Shown in pieces: positions 55,726 to 64,000 of a stretch of 64,000 bases of DNA. The number at the start of each line of letters is the position of its first letter. The stretch's first letter is position 1. The stretch covers positions 186,001 through 250,000 of the forward strand of contig NZ_JAGKJK010000010.1 in assembly GCF_020329435.1 (NCBI RefSeq), given 5' to 3'. A model generated the notes under the pieces. It was not told where the DNA came from. It worked only from the letters and a program-made list of their open reading frames with translations, and searched no databases. This DNA is from Bradyrhizobium hereditatis. Its GTDB lineage: Bacteria; Pseudomonadota; Alphaproteobacteria; Rhizobiales; Xanthobacteraceae. Position numbers and translations under genes: made by a program.

Positions 55726-57237
55726 CTACGCCTTCGCCGGCCGGAGCATGCGCGTGATGCTGCCAAAAGCCCTGTCGATCAGCGGCCAGAACAACAGAAC
55801 GATTGCCAGCGTCGTGATCGAGCCGACCAGGCCGTTCGACCAGAACACCTTGAGGTCGCCGCCGGCGCCGATCATCGACAGGCGGAACGCATCCTCGGCG
55901 CGGTTGCCGAGCACCAGCGCCAGCGTGAACGGCGCCAAGGGGATGCCAATCTTCTTGAACACATAGCCGACGACGCCGAAGCCCAGCATCAGCCAGATGT
56001 CGAATATCGCGTTCTGGATCGCGTAGGCGCCGATCGCGCAGGACACTACGATCATCGGCGCTACTGCAGCGAACGGCACGCGCAGGATGGAGGCAAAGAT
56101 CGGAACCGTCGTCAGCACCAGCACGAGGCCCACGACGTTGCCGAGATACATCGAGGCGATCAGGCCCCAGACGAAATCCTTGTGCTCGACGAACAGCAGC
56201 GGCCCGGGATTGAGGCCCCACACCATCAGCCCGCCGAGCAGGATCGCCGCCGTGCCGGAGCCGGGGATGCCGAGCGCGAGCATCGGCAGCAGCGCCGAAG
56301 TGCCGGAGGCATGCGCGGCAGTTTCCGGTGCGAACACGCCTTCGATGCGGCCCTTGCCAAAGCTGTCCTGATCCTTCGCGAAGCGCTTGGCGAGGTTATA
56401 GCCCATGAAGGATGCAGCGATTGCGCCGCCCGGGGTAATGCCGAGCCAGCAACCGATAAAGGAGGAGCGGACCAGCGTCACCCAGTATTTCGGAAGATCC
56501 TTCCAGACCGACAGCACGACGCGCAGCGAGATTCCAGCGGCATGGCCACGCAGCGCCAGGCGTTCCTCCATGGTCAGCAGAATCTCGCTGATGCCGAACA
56601 GGCCGATGACGGCCACCAGGAAGTTGATGCCGCGGAGCAGCTCCGGCGAGTCGAAGGTCATGCGCAACTGGCCGGAGACCGTGTCCATGCCGATGCCGGC
56701 GAGCAAAAGGCCGAGCGACATCGAAATGACCGTCTTGTGCTTGGCTTCGCGGCCGAGCCCTACGAAGGAGCAGAAGGTGAGCAGATAGACCGCGAAGAAC
56801 TCCGGCGGTCCGAATTTCAGCGCGAACGAGGAAATCATCGGTGCCAGGAAGGTGATCAGCATCACCGCGACCAGCGAGCCGATGAAGGACGAGGTAAAGG
56901 CGGCGGTCAGCGCTTCCGCCGCCCTGCCCTGCTGCGCCATCGGATAACCGTCAAAGGTGGTCGCGACCGACCAGGCTTCGCCCGGAATATTGAACAGGAT
57001 CGAGGTGATAGCGCCGCCGAACAGCGCGCCCCAATAGATGCAGGACAGCATCACGATCGCAGATGTCGGATCCATCGTGAATGTCAGCGGCAGCAGGATC
57101 GCGACCCCATTGGGGCCGCCGAGGCCGGGCAGAACGCCGACAAAGATGCCGAGCACCAGCCCGGTCATCATCAGGAGCAGCGTCTTCCAGGTCAGCAGCA
57201 CGGCGAAGCCGTGCATCAAGAGGCCGATGGCTTCCAT
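55726..57237 (-). CDS. Tripartite tricarboxylate transporter large permease (TctA family)
   Basis: A 503-residue permease with about twelve membrane segments. GVLPGLGGPNGVAILLPL near residue 50 is the TctA signature, followed by SCIYWGALFGGAITSILFNIPGE. It would import an organic acid with the TctB subunit and the TctC binding protein, driven by ion gradient. TctB lies 123 bases upstream on the same strand, with a palindromic repeat in the gap; TctC is 3.5 kb away beyond mtnA, mtnP and an aldolase. Confidence 0.92.
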   Translation of the reverse strand: MEAIGLLMHGFAVLLTWKTLLLMMTGLVLGIFVGVLPGLGGPNGVAILLPLTFTMDPTSAIVMLSCIYWGALFGGAITSILFNIPGEAWSVATTFDGYPMAQQGRAAEALTAAFTSSFIGSLVAVMLITFLAPMISSFALKFGPPEFFAVYLLTFCSFVGLGREAKHKTVISMSLGLLLAGIGMDTVSGQLRMTFDSPELLRGINFLVAVIGLFGISEILLTMEERLALRGHAAGISLRVVLSVWKDLPKYWVTLVRSSFIGCWLGITPGGAIAASFMGYNLAKRFAKDQDSFGKGRIEGVFAPETAAHASGTSALLPMLALGIPGSGTAAILLGGLMVWGLNPGPLLFVEHKDFVWGLIASMYLGNVVGLVLVLTTVPIFASILRVPFAAVAPMIVVSCAIGAYAIQNAIFDIWLMLGFGVVGYVFKKIGIPLAPFTLALVLGNRAEDAFRLSMIGAGGDLKVFWSNGLVGSITTLAIVLLFWPLIDRAFGSITRMLRPAKA

Positions 57238-57255
57238 CAGGTAATCCCACGCATT

Positions 57256-57340
57256 TCGTCGTTGCGAGGAGCGAAGCGACGAAGCAATCCATTCTTGCTT
57301 TGCAGCACGATGGATTGCTTCGCTTCGCTCGCAATGACGG
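57256..57340. repeat. Inverted repeat, second copy of the intergenic palindrome
   Basis: Homologous to 55627-55702. It lies between TctB and TctA and may create a hairpin in the transcript, possibly affecting the ratio of the two subunits. Confidence 0.8.
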
Positions 57341-57360
57341 AAGGAGTCATGCCCAGTCCG

Positions 57361-57903
57361 TTAGCGGCCGAGCGCCGCTTCGAGCGGGCCCTTCGGCATG
57401 ATGACATCGAAGGCGACGTCGAAAGTCACGAACATCGCGGCGGTGAACACGAAGGCAGTGAGCAGCGACTTCCACAGCGCGATCTTGCCGACCAGGCGCA
57501 TGAAGCCGGAGATCAGTAGGAAGCTCGCGACATAGAGGCCGAGGAATTGGGTAGCGAGGACAAACAGCACCGTCGGTATGAACACGGCGAGCACGCGGCG
57601 CAGTTGCGCTTGCGTGACGAAACTTTCGGAGGCCTCCCGGCGCGACGCGAACGCAGCAACCAGGCCATAAAGGCTGGCGCCGCCGAGGATGATCGAGAGG
57701 TAGAACGGGAAGTATCCAGGCTGCGGTCCGGTGGATTCCCAGCCAGCCCCCGTCCGCCAATTGTCGTAACCAAGCGTGATCGCGAGCGCGAGCAGCAGGA
57801 GCGAGACGACCACGTCGACCACCCGGACGCTTACGACCTGAGGCGAATTGGCCTCGGGTGCGGTCGGATCCTCGACGACGATTTCGATGTCGGTATTGGA
57901 CAT
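57361..57903 (-). CDS. Tripartite tricarboxylate transporter small permease (TctB family)
   Basis: A 180-residue protein with four hydrophobic segments: near 25-45 (VVVSLLLLALAITLGY), a second around 65-80 and two after 110 (VLAVFIPTVLFVLATQFLGLYV). A conserved-type GPQPGYFPF lies between the first two. It is the small partner of TctA. A hydrophilic N-terminus of about 25 residues is somewhat longer than usual. The gene is upstream of tctA in the same direction. Confidence 0.87.
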   Translation of the reverse strand: MSNTDIEIVVEDPTAPEANSPQVVSVRVVDVVVSLLLLALAITLGYDNWRTGAGWESTGPQPGYFPFYLSIILGGASLYGLVAAFASRREASESFVTQAQLRRVLAVFIPTVLFVLATQFLGLYVASFLLISGFMRLVGKIALWKSLLTAFVFTAAMFVTFDVAFDVIMPKGPLEAALGR

Positions 57904-57963
57904 GGAGACGGCGACCCCCGATACGGCGTGATCAAACGGGGATACGTGCCGCTGTCGCTGGCG

Positions 57964-59067
57964 TCAATGACTCGCGCTGCGCTCCGGGAATGCGCTCGCA
58001 AGTGCAGCACGCTCGGGCCGCAGCAGACCACGTTCGGTGATCAGTCCCGTCACCAGCCGCGCCGGGGTAACGTCGAAGGCGTAGTTGGCGGTCGGCGAAC
58101 CCTCGGGAACAATGCGCACGGTCTCGACGCGCCCATCGGCGGTGCGGCCGGTCATCATCGTCACCTCTTCAGCGCCGCGCTGCTCGATCGGAATCTGGCC
58201 GATGCCGTCGTCGATATTAAAGTCGATGGTAGGCGACGGCAGTGCAACATAGAACGGAACGCCATTGTCATGAGCGGCGAGCGCCTTCAGGTAGGTCCCG
58301 ATCTTGTTGCAGACGTCGCCATTGGCAGCCACCCGGTCGGTGCCGACAATGGCGAGATCGACCATGCGGTGCTGCATCAGATGACCGCCGGTGTTGTCGG
58401 CGATGACCGTGTGCGGCACGCCGTGATGACCGAGTTCCCAGGCGGTCAGCGAAGCCCCCTGATTGCGCGGCCTTGTCTCGTCGACCCAGACATGGACCTT
58501 GAGGCCGCGATCATGCGCAAGGTAGATCGGCGCCGTCGCGGTGCCCCAGTCGACCGTCGCCAGCCAGCCGGCATTGCAATGGGTCAGGATATTGACCGGC
58601 TCGCCCGGCGTCTTCGCCGCCGCGATCTGTTCGATCAGCGCCAGGCCATGTCGGCCGATGCCCTGGTTGATCGCAACGTCCTCCTCGGCGATTTCGCCGG
58701 CGCGCTTGTAGGCCGCGGCGGCGCGCTCCGAGGCCGGCAGCGGCCGAAGCAAACGCGCTATCTCATCGAGCGCCCATTTCAGGTTGATCGCCGTCGGCCG
58801 CGCCGCCAGCAGCATCGCATAGGCGCGATCGAGCGCGGCGTCGGACGCCTCGGCCCGCATCGCGAGCGCCATGCCATAGGCCGCGGTGGCGCCGATCAGG
58901 GGCGCGCCGCGCACCAGCATGGAACGTATGGCTTCCGTTGCTTCCGCCGCGTTCGTGAGGCGCGCCACCACGAATTCATGCGGCAGCCGCCGCTGGTCGA
59001 TTGCGCCGACGGTCCAGCCGTCGGCCTCGAGCCAAATGCTGCGGAAATGCCGGCCGTCGACCTTCAT
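57964..59067 (-). CDS. mtnA: S-methyl-5-thioribose-1-phosphate isomerase
   Basis: A 367-residue enzyme that isomerises MTR-1-P to 5-methylthioribulose-1-phosphate. [28 protein letters not shown] with the catalytic Cys, and [12 protein letters not shown] with the catalytic Asp are clear. Start is ATG at 59067, overlapping the mtnP stop (ATGA); the longer frame up to 59307 is antisense-like coding of mtnP. It forms with mtnP the first two steps of MTA recycling. No other Mtn genes (mtnB, C, D) are next to it. Confidence 0.93.
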   Translation of the reverse strand: MKVDGRHFRSIWLEADGWTVGAIDQRRLPHEFVVARLTNAAEATEAIRSMLVRGAPLIGATAAYGMALAMRAEASDAALDRAYAMLLAARPTAINLKWALDEIARLLRPLPASERAAAAYKRAGEIAEEDVAINQGIGRHGLALIEQIAAAKTPGEPVNILTHCNAGWLATVDWGTATAPIYLAHDRGLKVHVWVDETRPRNQGASLTAWELGHHGVPHTVIADNTGGHLMQHRMVDLAIVGTDRVAANGDVCNKIGTYLKALAAHDNGVPFYVALPSPTIDFNIDDGIGQIPIEQRGAEEVTMMTGRTADGRVETVRIVPEGSPTANYAFDVTPARLVTGLITERGLLRPERAALASAFPERSASH

Positions 59068-59939
59068 GACTTCAGCACCCTTCCGGCCACCGCGTCGAGC
59101 TTGGCCAGCAGCCGCGGGTCGCGCGCTTCCGGCGCCGTGATCAGGGCGGTATCGAGCGCCTTGTCCGAACCGATCGGGCATGGCTCGTGCTCGCGCGGAA
59201 AATCCTTGGCCAGACGTGCAACGAGCGCCTTGGCCTTGCCTGCGTTCGAGTTCAGCACGCGAATGATGTCCTGCACGGTGACCGCATCGTGATGAGGATG
59301 CCAGCAATCGAAATCGGTGACCATCGCCACGCTGGCGTAGCAGATCTCGGCCTCGCGCGCGAGCTTTGCCTCGGGCATGTTGGTCATGCCGATCACCGAA
59401 TGCCCCTGCGCCTTGTACATCAGGCTCTCGGCGAGGCTGGAGAACTGCGGACCTTCCATGCAGACATAGGTGCCGCCCCGCACTGCCGCGATCCCCTCGG
59501 CCTCGGCGGCGGCGGCGAGATGCACATGCAGCCGCGGCGACACCGGATTGGCCATCGAGACATGGGCGACGCAGCCTTTGCCGAAGAACGAGGTCTCGCG
59601 CCGGTAGGTCAGGTCGACGAACTGATCGACCAGCACAAAGGTGCCGGGCGGCAGCTCCTCCTTGAACGAACCGCAGGCCGACAGCGAAACCAGGTCGGTC
59701 ACCCCTGCCCGCTTCAGCACGTCGATATTGGCGCGGTAATTGATGTCGGAGGGCGACAGCACATGCCCCTTGCCGTGCCGCGGCAGAAACACGATCGGCA
59801 AGCCGTCGATGACGCCGCGCGTCAGCGCGGCGGACGGGTCGCCCCAGGGGCTGTCGATGGTCTCCTCGCTGATATCCTCCAGCCCCGGCAGATCGTAGAC
59901 GCCGGATCCGCCGATAACGCCAAGCACTGCGCGCGTCAT
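59064..59939 (-). CDS. mtnP: S-methyl-5'-thioadenosine phosphorylase
   Basis: A 291-residue phosphorylase that cleaves MTA to adenine and MTR-1-[14 protein letters not shown] at the N-terminus, [30 protein letters not shown] and [18 protein letters not shown] are the human MTAP-type motifs. The gene stands divergent to the aldolase at 60028, with an 88-base gap holding both promoters. Clear ATG at 59939. With MtnA and the aldolase it could form a DHAP shunt. Confidence 0.93.
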   Translation of the reverse strand: MTRAVLGVIGGSGVYDLPGLEDISEETIDSPWGDPSAALTRGVIDGLPIVFLPRHGKGHVLSPSDINYRANIDVLKRAGVTDLVSLSACGSFKEELPPGTFVLVDQFVDLTYRRETSFFGKGCVAHVSMANPVSPRLHVHLAAAAEAEGIAAVRGGTYVCMEGPQFSSLAESLMYKAQGHSVIGMTNMPEAKLAREAEICYASVAMVTDFDCWHPHHDAVTVQDIIRVLNSNAGKAKALVARLAKDFPREHEPCPIGSDKALDTALITAPEARDPRLLAKLDAVAGRVLKS

Positions 59940-60027
59940 GACTTCTCCCAGTCAGCTATTTGCACATGTCCGACTATACTGCGGCGCAATAATCAAGCAT
60001 TGTCCGCCGTCTGCAAGAGGGTTCGAC

Positions 60028-60678
60028 ATGCCTGCTACCAAGGACAGGGAAAAACGCCAATCGATCATCGATGCCTGCCTGCGCATGAATGCGCTCGGCA
60101 TCAATCAGGGCACATCGGGCAATATCAGTCTACGCCATGGCGATGGCATGCTGATCACCCCGACCAGCACACCCTATGAGGCGATGAAGCCCGAACACAT
60201 CGTCTATATGCACCTGGACGGCAATCACGATCCGTCGCAGCGGCCGTCCAGCGAGTGGCGGTTTCACCGCGACATCCTCAAGGCGCGGCCGGAGGTGCAG
60301 GCGATCGTCCACGCGCATCCGCCCTATTCGACCATGCTGGCCATCATGGGCATGGAGATCCCGCCGGTTCATTACATGGTCGCCGTGGCCGGCGGCGATA
60401 CTATTCGCTGCGCACCATATGCGACCTTCGGCACCCAGGAGCTTTCTGAGCATGCCGTGCGCGCACTGGAGGGACGGCTGGCGTGCTTATTGGAGCATCA
60501 TGGCATGATCGCGGTTGGGCCGTCGCTACCGAAGGCGATGTGGCTTGCCGTTGAGGTCGAGACGCTGGCGCGGCAGTACCATGGCTGCCTGCAGATCGGC
60601 ACGCCGCCACTATTGTCGAAGGAGGAGATCGAGACGGTTCGGCTCCGCATGGCCGGATACGGCCACGCGGAGGAGTAA
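60028..60678 (+). CDS. Class II aldolase/adducin family protein (candidate 5-methylthioribulose-1-P aldolase)
   Basis: A 216-residue zinc-dependent aldolase. Glu76 in SSEWRFH, His95 and His97 in VHAHPPYS, and His157 in LLEHHG are the expected metal and catalytic residues; GTSGNIS binds phosphate. FucA-like. Beside divergent mtnP/mtnA, it matches Ald2 of Rhodospirillum rubrum, where the three make DHAP and methylthioacetaldehyde from MTA. AGAGGG precedes the ATG at 60028. L-fuculose-phosphate aldolase activity is an alternative, and nothing else here uses fuculose. Confidence 0.85.
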   Translation: MPATKDREKRQSIIDACLRMNALGINQGTSGNISLRHGDGMLITPTSTPYEAMKPEHIVYMHLDGNHDPSQRPSSEWRFHRDILKARPEVQAIVHAHPPYSTMLAIMGMEIPPVHYMVAVAGGDTIRCAPYATFGTQELSEHAVRALEGRLACLLEHHGMIAVGPSLPKAMWLAVEVETLARQYHGCLQIGTPPLLSKEEIETVRLRMAGYGHAEE

Positions 60679-60704
60679 GGTTGCCATTTCGAGAACCTAG
60701 CGCG

Positions 60705-61700
60705 CTATTTCGCGACGAAGCCCGCTTCCTGCATCAGCGAGGTGTTCAGCTTGTCGTCCTCTTCGAGGAATTTCAGCATGTCCTTGCCGGTGAGGAAGAT
60801 CGGCTTGAGCGCCTGCTTCTCCATATATTCCTTGTATTCCGGTGTCTGCGTCACCTTCTGGAACAGATCGACATAGAACGCCTGCTGATCCGGCGTCACC
60901 TTGCCGGGCAGGAACATGGCACGCAGCATCAGATACTGCATGTCGAGGCCCTCCTCCTTGCACGTCGGGACATCGTTCCAGGACTGCGTTTCGGTGACCT
61001 TGGTCTTGTAGGAGATGCGCTCCTTGTCGAACACGCAGAGCGCGCGGACCTGGCCGGCGCGCCAGACTTCGAGATTCTCGGAGGGATTATTGACGTTGGC
61101 ATCGGTGTGTTTGCCGACCAGTTGCGTCGCCGCCTCGCCGCCGGACTTGTACGGCAGATAGGAAAACTTCGCGCCGGTCCTCTGCTCCATGAAGACAGTG
61201 AGCACGTGGTCCTCGCGCTTGGAGCCGGTGCCGCCCATCTTGAACGGCGAGCTCGCCGCCTTGGCGGCCGCGATGAAATCCTTCACCGTCTTCGGTCCGT
61301 CCGCGTTGTCCCACAGCACGAACTGGTCGAGCGCGACCACCGACACCGGCGTCAGGTCACGCCAGTTGAAGGGAATCTTGGCCGACAGCGGCAGCATGTA
61401 GATCAGCGAATAGGCGATCAGCACCTTGTTGGGATCGCCCTCGCTGGACTTCATATACATCAGCGCCTCGGCGCCGGACGCCCCGCCCTTAAGCGACACA
61501 ACCATCGGCTGCTTCATCAGGTTGTTCTTCTGGATCGCCGCCTGCATCATGCGGGCCATCTGGTCGGAAGCGCCGCCGGCGCCCGCCGCAACTACGATTT
61601 CAACCGGTTTGGTCGGCTCCCAGGCGGCAAGCGCCGGGGTGCTCGCGATCATGGCCGTCAACGCGGCCGCTGCTTTTGATATGTGTCCCACGAGTTTCAT
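60705..61700 (-). CDS. Tripartite tricarboxylate transporter binding protein (TctC/Bug family)
   Basis: A 331-residue periplasmic solute-binding protein. Signal peptide MKLVGHISKAAAALTAMIAS with likely cleavage after PALA. Mature AWEPTKPVEIVVAAGAGGASDQMAR is a typical Bug start. SPFKMGGTGSKREDHV and the KSGGEAATQLVG block are the substrate lobe. It would bring an organic acid to TctA/TctB. The gene is convergent with the aldolase gene and distant from tctB. Confidence 0.9.
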   Translation of the reverse strand: MKLVGHISKAAAALTAMIASTPALAAWEPTKPVEIVVAAGAGGASDQMARMMQAAIQKNNLMKQPMVVSLKGGASGAEALMYMKSSEGDPNKVLIAYSLIYMLPLSAKIPFNWRDLTPVSVVALDQFVLWDNADGPKTVKDFIAAAKAASSPFKMGGTGSKREDHVLTVFMEQRTGAKFSYLPYKSGGEAATQLVGKHTDANVNNPSENLEVWRAGQVRALCVFDKERISYKTKVTETQSWNDVPTCKEEGLDMQYLMLRAMFLPGKVTPDQQAFYVDLFQKVTQTPEYKEYMEKQALKPIFLTGKDMLKFLEEDDKLNTSLMQEAGFVAK

Positions 61701-61938
61701 CCCTATGTATTTGCACGACCTTGAAAATCAGACGTGTTGACCGCCACATCTTGCGGGCGAACCGACGACAGTTCAAGCCGCCCTCCGCTGCGCTTTCTAT
61801 GACTTTCGCATGAGGCGCAACGGCCCTCCAGCAACAGTCTCGTAGCCAGAAACAACCGCTTCGAGCTCGCCGCTTTTCCGTTGCATGGCTGCGGGTGGGC
61901 CCATCTAATGCTGCAAGGACAATCAGGAGGAGAGCCGA

Positions 61939-62331
61939 ATGAGAAGGATTGTGATAGCCGTCCTCATGGGCGCGACAGTGGCGCTCGCCGGCTGCGGACG
62001 AGATCCGGGACCGAAGGGAGATCCCGGGCCGCAGGGTCCCGCCGGGCCGCAGGGCGCGCAGGGCTTGCAGGGCGTGGCCGGGCCTCAAGGACAACCGGGT
62101 CCTCAAGGGCCACAGGGTCCCCAAGGCCCTCAGGGACCGCAAGGTCCGCCTGGCGCGAAAGGTGATCCCGGACAGGCTGCCGCGTCCATCAGGTCGGTTC
62201 AGTCGGACGGAGAGGTCAGCTGCGATGCAAGCGAAAATCTGGTGTCGGTGTTCTGCCCGTCCGGCGGCGCCCCCGATGGGGCCAAGTGCGCCGCCGCTCC
62301 TGCCATTGGTCTTTGCCTCAAGAAGCCATAG
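61939..62331 (+). CDS. Collagen-like repeat lipoprotein
   Basis: A 130-residue protein. The first 20 residues form a lipoprotein signal with lipobox VALAGC, so Cys would be acylated and the protein anchored in a membrane. About residues 23-74 are uninterrupted Gly-X-Y triplets rich in GPQ and GPK, a collagen-type segment. The C-terminus has several Cys (VSCDAS, VFCPS, AKCAA, GLCLK), suggesting disulphides. A strong AGGAGGAG site precedes the ATG. A surface or spore-like adhesin function is possible; no partner is evident. Confidence 0.88.
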   Translation: MRRIVIAVLMGATVALAGCGRDPGPKGDPGPQGPAGPQGAQGLQGVAGPQGQPGPQGPQGPQGPQGPQGPPGAKGDPGQAAASIRSVQSDGEVSCDASENLVSVFCPSGGAPDGAKCAAAPAIGLCLKKP

Positions 62332-62494
62332 TCGCCGGTCCGTGTCGCGATCCGACGAATGACATAACGAGAAGCATGATGGCGTTCGCGATGGCTTGCT
62401 CTGGCTGGCCCGCCGCGGACGCCACGCTTCGCTGATCGACAGTCGGCGTCGGCGGCGGCCGCTCAAATCTGCATGGCGTGAATGCGCCTGTCGA

Positions 62495-63292
62495 CTATTT
62501 GCCCTTCCAGTTCGGCGTGCGCTTGTTGAGGAACGCGTCCATTCCCTCGCGGAAATCCTCACTCATATAAGCGCGCAGGATCAGGTCTTCGCCCTCGTCG
62601 CGCGACAATGTCCGCCGGATGCGGCGCACCGCCTCCTTGGTGACTTCGAGCGTGATCGGCGCGTGGCTGGCGACGAGCTTTGCGGTCTCGTCCGCGCGGC
62701 GCTGCAGCGTTGCCACATCAGGCACCACCTCGTTGAGTAATCCCAATTCCAGCGCCTCCGGCGCCTCGACCAGCCGCGCCTTGAAGATCAGGTCCTTGGT
62801 CCGCGCCGGGCCGACCAGTGAAACCAGCCTGGAGATGTTGGACATCGACAGGCAATTGCCGAGCGTGCGCGCAATCGGAAACCCCATCCGCGTCGACGCA
62901 GTGCCAATGCGGATGTCGCAGCACGCTGCGATCCCGGCGCCGCCGCCAGTGCAGGCCCCGGCGATCGCCGCGATGGTCGGAACGCGGCAGGCTTCCAATG
63001 CGCCGAGCACGCGATCGATGCGGGCCTCGTAGTCAAGCGCATCCTGCGCAGTCTTGAAGGCGCGGAACTGCGAGATGTCAGTGCCCGACGCGAATGCTTT
63101 GTCGCCAGCACCGGTCAGGATCATCGCCTTGATCGAGCGATCATTGTTGATGGTCTCGCAGATCGCCGCCATCTGCTCGTACATGGCAAAGGTCAGCGCG
63201 TTGCGCGCCTGCGGACGGTTGAACGTCAACCGGGCGATGCCGTCCTCGACGGAATAGATCAGGTCTTCGGTAGCAGTCGCCGGTGCGTTCAT
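62495..63292 (-). CDS. Enoyl-CoA hydratase/isomerase family protein
   Basis: A 265-residue crotonase-fold enzyme. Oxyanion-hole segments are FASGTDISQF and GACTGGGAGIAACCD. The usual catalytic Glu of the hydratase is not obvious at GFPIARTLGNCLS, so a carnitine-racemase-like or other acyl-CoA role is possible. C-terminal SEDFREGMDAFLNKRTPNWKGK is typical of the family. It is followed on the same strand by nothing closer than the collagen-like gene, which is opposite. Confidence 0.88.
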   Translation of the reverse strand: MNAPATATEDLIYSVEDGIARLTFNRPQARNALTFAMYEQMAAICETINNDRSIKAMILTGAGDKAFASGTDISQFRAFKTAQDALDYEARIDRVLGALEACRVPTIAAIAGACTGGGAGIAACCDIRIGTASTRMGFPIARTLGNCLSMSNISRLVSLVGPARTKDLIFKARLVEAPEALELGLLNEVVPDVATLQRRADETAKLVASHAPITLEVTKEAVRRIRRTLSRDEGEDLILRAYMSEDFREGMDAFLNKRTPNWKGK

Positions 63293-63325
63293 CGCAGCTC
63301 TCTCTGTTGTTACGGTCGAACGATC

Positions 63326-64000
63326 TCAGGCAACGGCGGCCTTCGGCATTGGCACGGCCTCGCGTCCCTTGAGAACTTCCATCGCCGCCATCACGCCACC
63401 GCTGCGATGCGGCACCTTCGCGAGGTCGAGGCCCATCTCGACGCCCGACAGCGTGCCCATCAGCATCAGATCGTTGAAATGGCCGATATGGCCGATCCGG
63501 AAAACCTTGCCCTTGATCTTGTTCAGGCCGGTGCCGAGCGACATGTCGAAATTTTCCAGCACCACTTTCCGGAAATTGTCAGCGTCATGCCCTTCCGGCA
63601 TGACGACGCCGGTTAGCGCGGGCGAATGCGCGCCTTGCTCCTGACATTGCGTCTCCAGGCCCCAGACCTTAATCGCTGCGCGTGTCGCGGCGCTGTGGCG
63701 CTTGTGGCGGGCAAAGACGTTCTCCAGCCCCTCCTCCTCGAGCATCTTCACCGCTTCGCGCAAGCCGAACAGCAGGTTGGTTGCGGGCGTATAGGGCCAA
63801 GTACCGGCCTTGTTGATGGCGATGACTTCCTGCCAGTCCCAATAGGAACGCATGGCCGGATTGGCCTTCGCTACCTCAAGCGCCTTTTCCGAGATCGCGT
63901 TGAAGCCGAGTCCCGGCGGCAGCATCAGGCCCTTCTGCGATCCCGCCACCGACACGTCGATGCCCCAGGCGTCGTGCTCATAGTCCAGCGAGCCGAGACC
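63326..64000 (-). CDS. Class V aminotransferase (serine-glyoxylate/alanine-glyoxylate type), partial
   Basis: The C-terminal 225 codons of a PLP enzyme; the N-terminus lies beyond the window. The frame continues to base 64000 with LGSLDYEHDAWGIDV. The PLP lysine is in VAGSQKGLMLPPGLG, a serine-glyoxylate aminotransferase signature. It would transfer the amino group from serine or alanine to glyoxylate in C1/photorespiratory-type metabolism. The gene precedes the hydratase by 33 bases, in the same direction, so the two may be cotranscribed. Confidence 0.9.
   Translation of the reverse strand, partial: GLGSLDYEHDAWGIDVSVAGSQKGLMLPPGLGFNAISEKALEVAKANPAMRSYWDWQEVIAINKAGTWPYTPATNLLFGLREAVKMLEEEGLENVFARHKRHSAATRAAIKVWGLETQCQEQGAHSPALTGVVMPEGHDADNFRKVVLENFDMSLGTGLNKIKGKVFRIGHIGHFNDLMLMGTLSGVEMGLDLAKVPHRSGGVMAAMEVLKGREAVPMPKAAVA

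Noticed and set aside
55435-57519. Very long plus-strand ORF of 694 codons
   Set aside because: It is antisense to TctA and rich in Arg, His and Gln, typical of GC-rich shadow frames; its start lies in a dispersed repeat.
57547-59292. Plus-strand ORF of 581 codons
   Set aside because: Antisense to TctB and MtnA, with low-complexity Arg/Asp-rich product and no motifs.
1-64000. CRISPR array, tRNA, rRNA or intact insertion sequence
   Set aside because: I saw no regularly spaced direct repeats, cloverleaf candidates or transposase genes; repeats found are palindromes or the internal gene duplication.

Overview
The window is GC-rich alphaproteobacterial chromosome. Its codon use, its dispersed palindromic intergenic repeats and its gene content (LIV-type ABC operons, tripartite tricarboxylate transporter genes, M10/RTX protein) fit Bradyrhizobium or a close relative in the Nitrobacteraceae. 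That placement is my inference from reading; no database search was possible. I saw no rRNA, tRNA, CRISPR array or intact insertion sequence.

Layout. (1) 1-9.8 kb: a LIV-family ABC importer operon (ATPase, acyl-CoA ligase, two permeases, periplasmic binding protein, second ATPase), then an AGE-family epimerase divergent from a PaaK-like ligase. (2) 10-49.5 kb: a surface-polysaccharide super-locus. Its core is a legionaminic-type nonulosonic acid pathway of the GDP-sugar type, spread over several transcription units. Minus strand 22.3 to 15.4 kb: legI, legH, ptmE, ptmA, sugar amidotransferase, hisH-like, hisF-like, hexapeptide acyltransferase. Plus strand 22.5 to 25.7 kb: legF, legG, PhyH dioxygenase. 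Minus strand 37.1 to 27.6 kb: wbpB/wbpD/wbpE-like genes, legB, legC, a capsule-type transferase, wzx and wzy. A second polysaccharide unit (minus strand 48 to 39 kb) has its own flippase, AsnB, glycosyltransferases, methyltransferases, an acyltransferase and an epimerase, with a second Wzy-like protein beside it (37.7-39 kb) and an OafA-type acyltransferase at 48.3-49.5 kb. (3) 49.8-64 kb: an M10 metallopeptidase/RTX protein with a recent internal duplication, a CoA transferase, aroQ, TctA/TctB/TctC transporter genes interleaved with mtnA, mtnP and a class II aldolase, a collagen-like lipoprotein, an enoyl-CoA hydratase and a truncated class V aminotransferase.

How the genes fit together. PtmE would make a GDP-amino sugar. 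LegB and LegC give the 4-amino-4,6-dideoxy sugar, LegH acetylates it, LegG epimerises and releases it, LegI condenses it with pyruvate, and LegF activates it with CTP. The amidotransferase with HisH/HisF-like partners would turn an N-acetyl group into an acetamidino group. The HisF-like protein has lost the cyclase aspartate, which fits a dedicated ammonia supplier. The WbpB/D/E-like trio adds a 2,3-diamino uronic acid branch. Two Wzx/Wzy-type pairs suggest two polymers or two repeat units. Initiating transferase, Wzz, WbpA and WbpI are not in this window.

The most notable points are the amidated nonulosonate pathway with an embedded Fe/2-oxoglutarate dioxygenase, the catalytically altered HisF, and the MtnP-MtnA-aldolase set resembling a DHAP shunt inside a split tripartite transporter locus.
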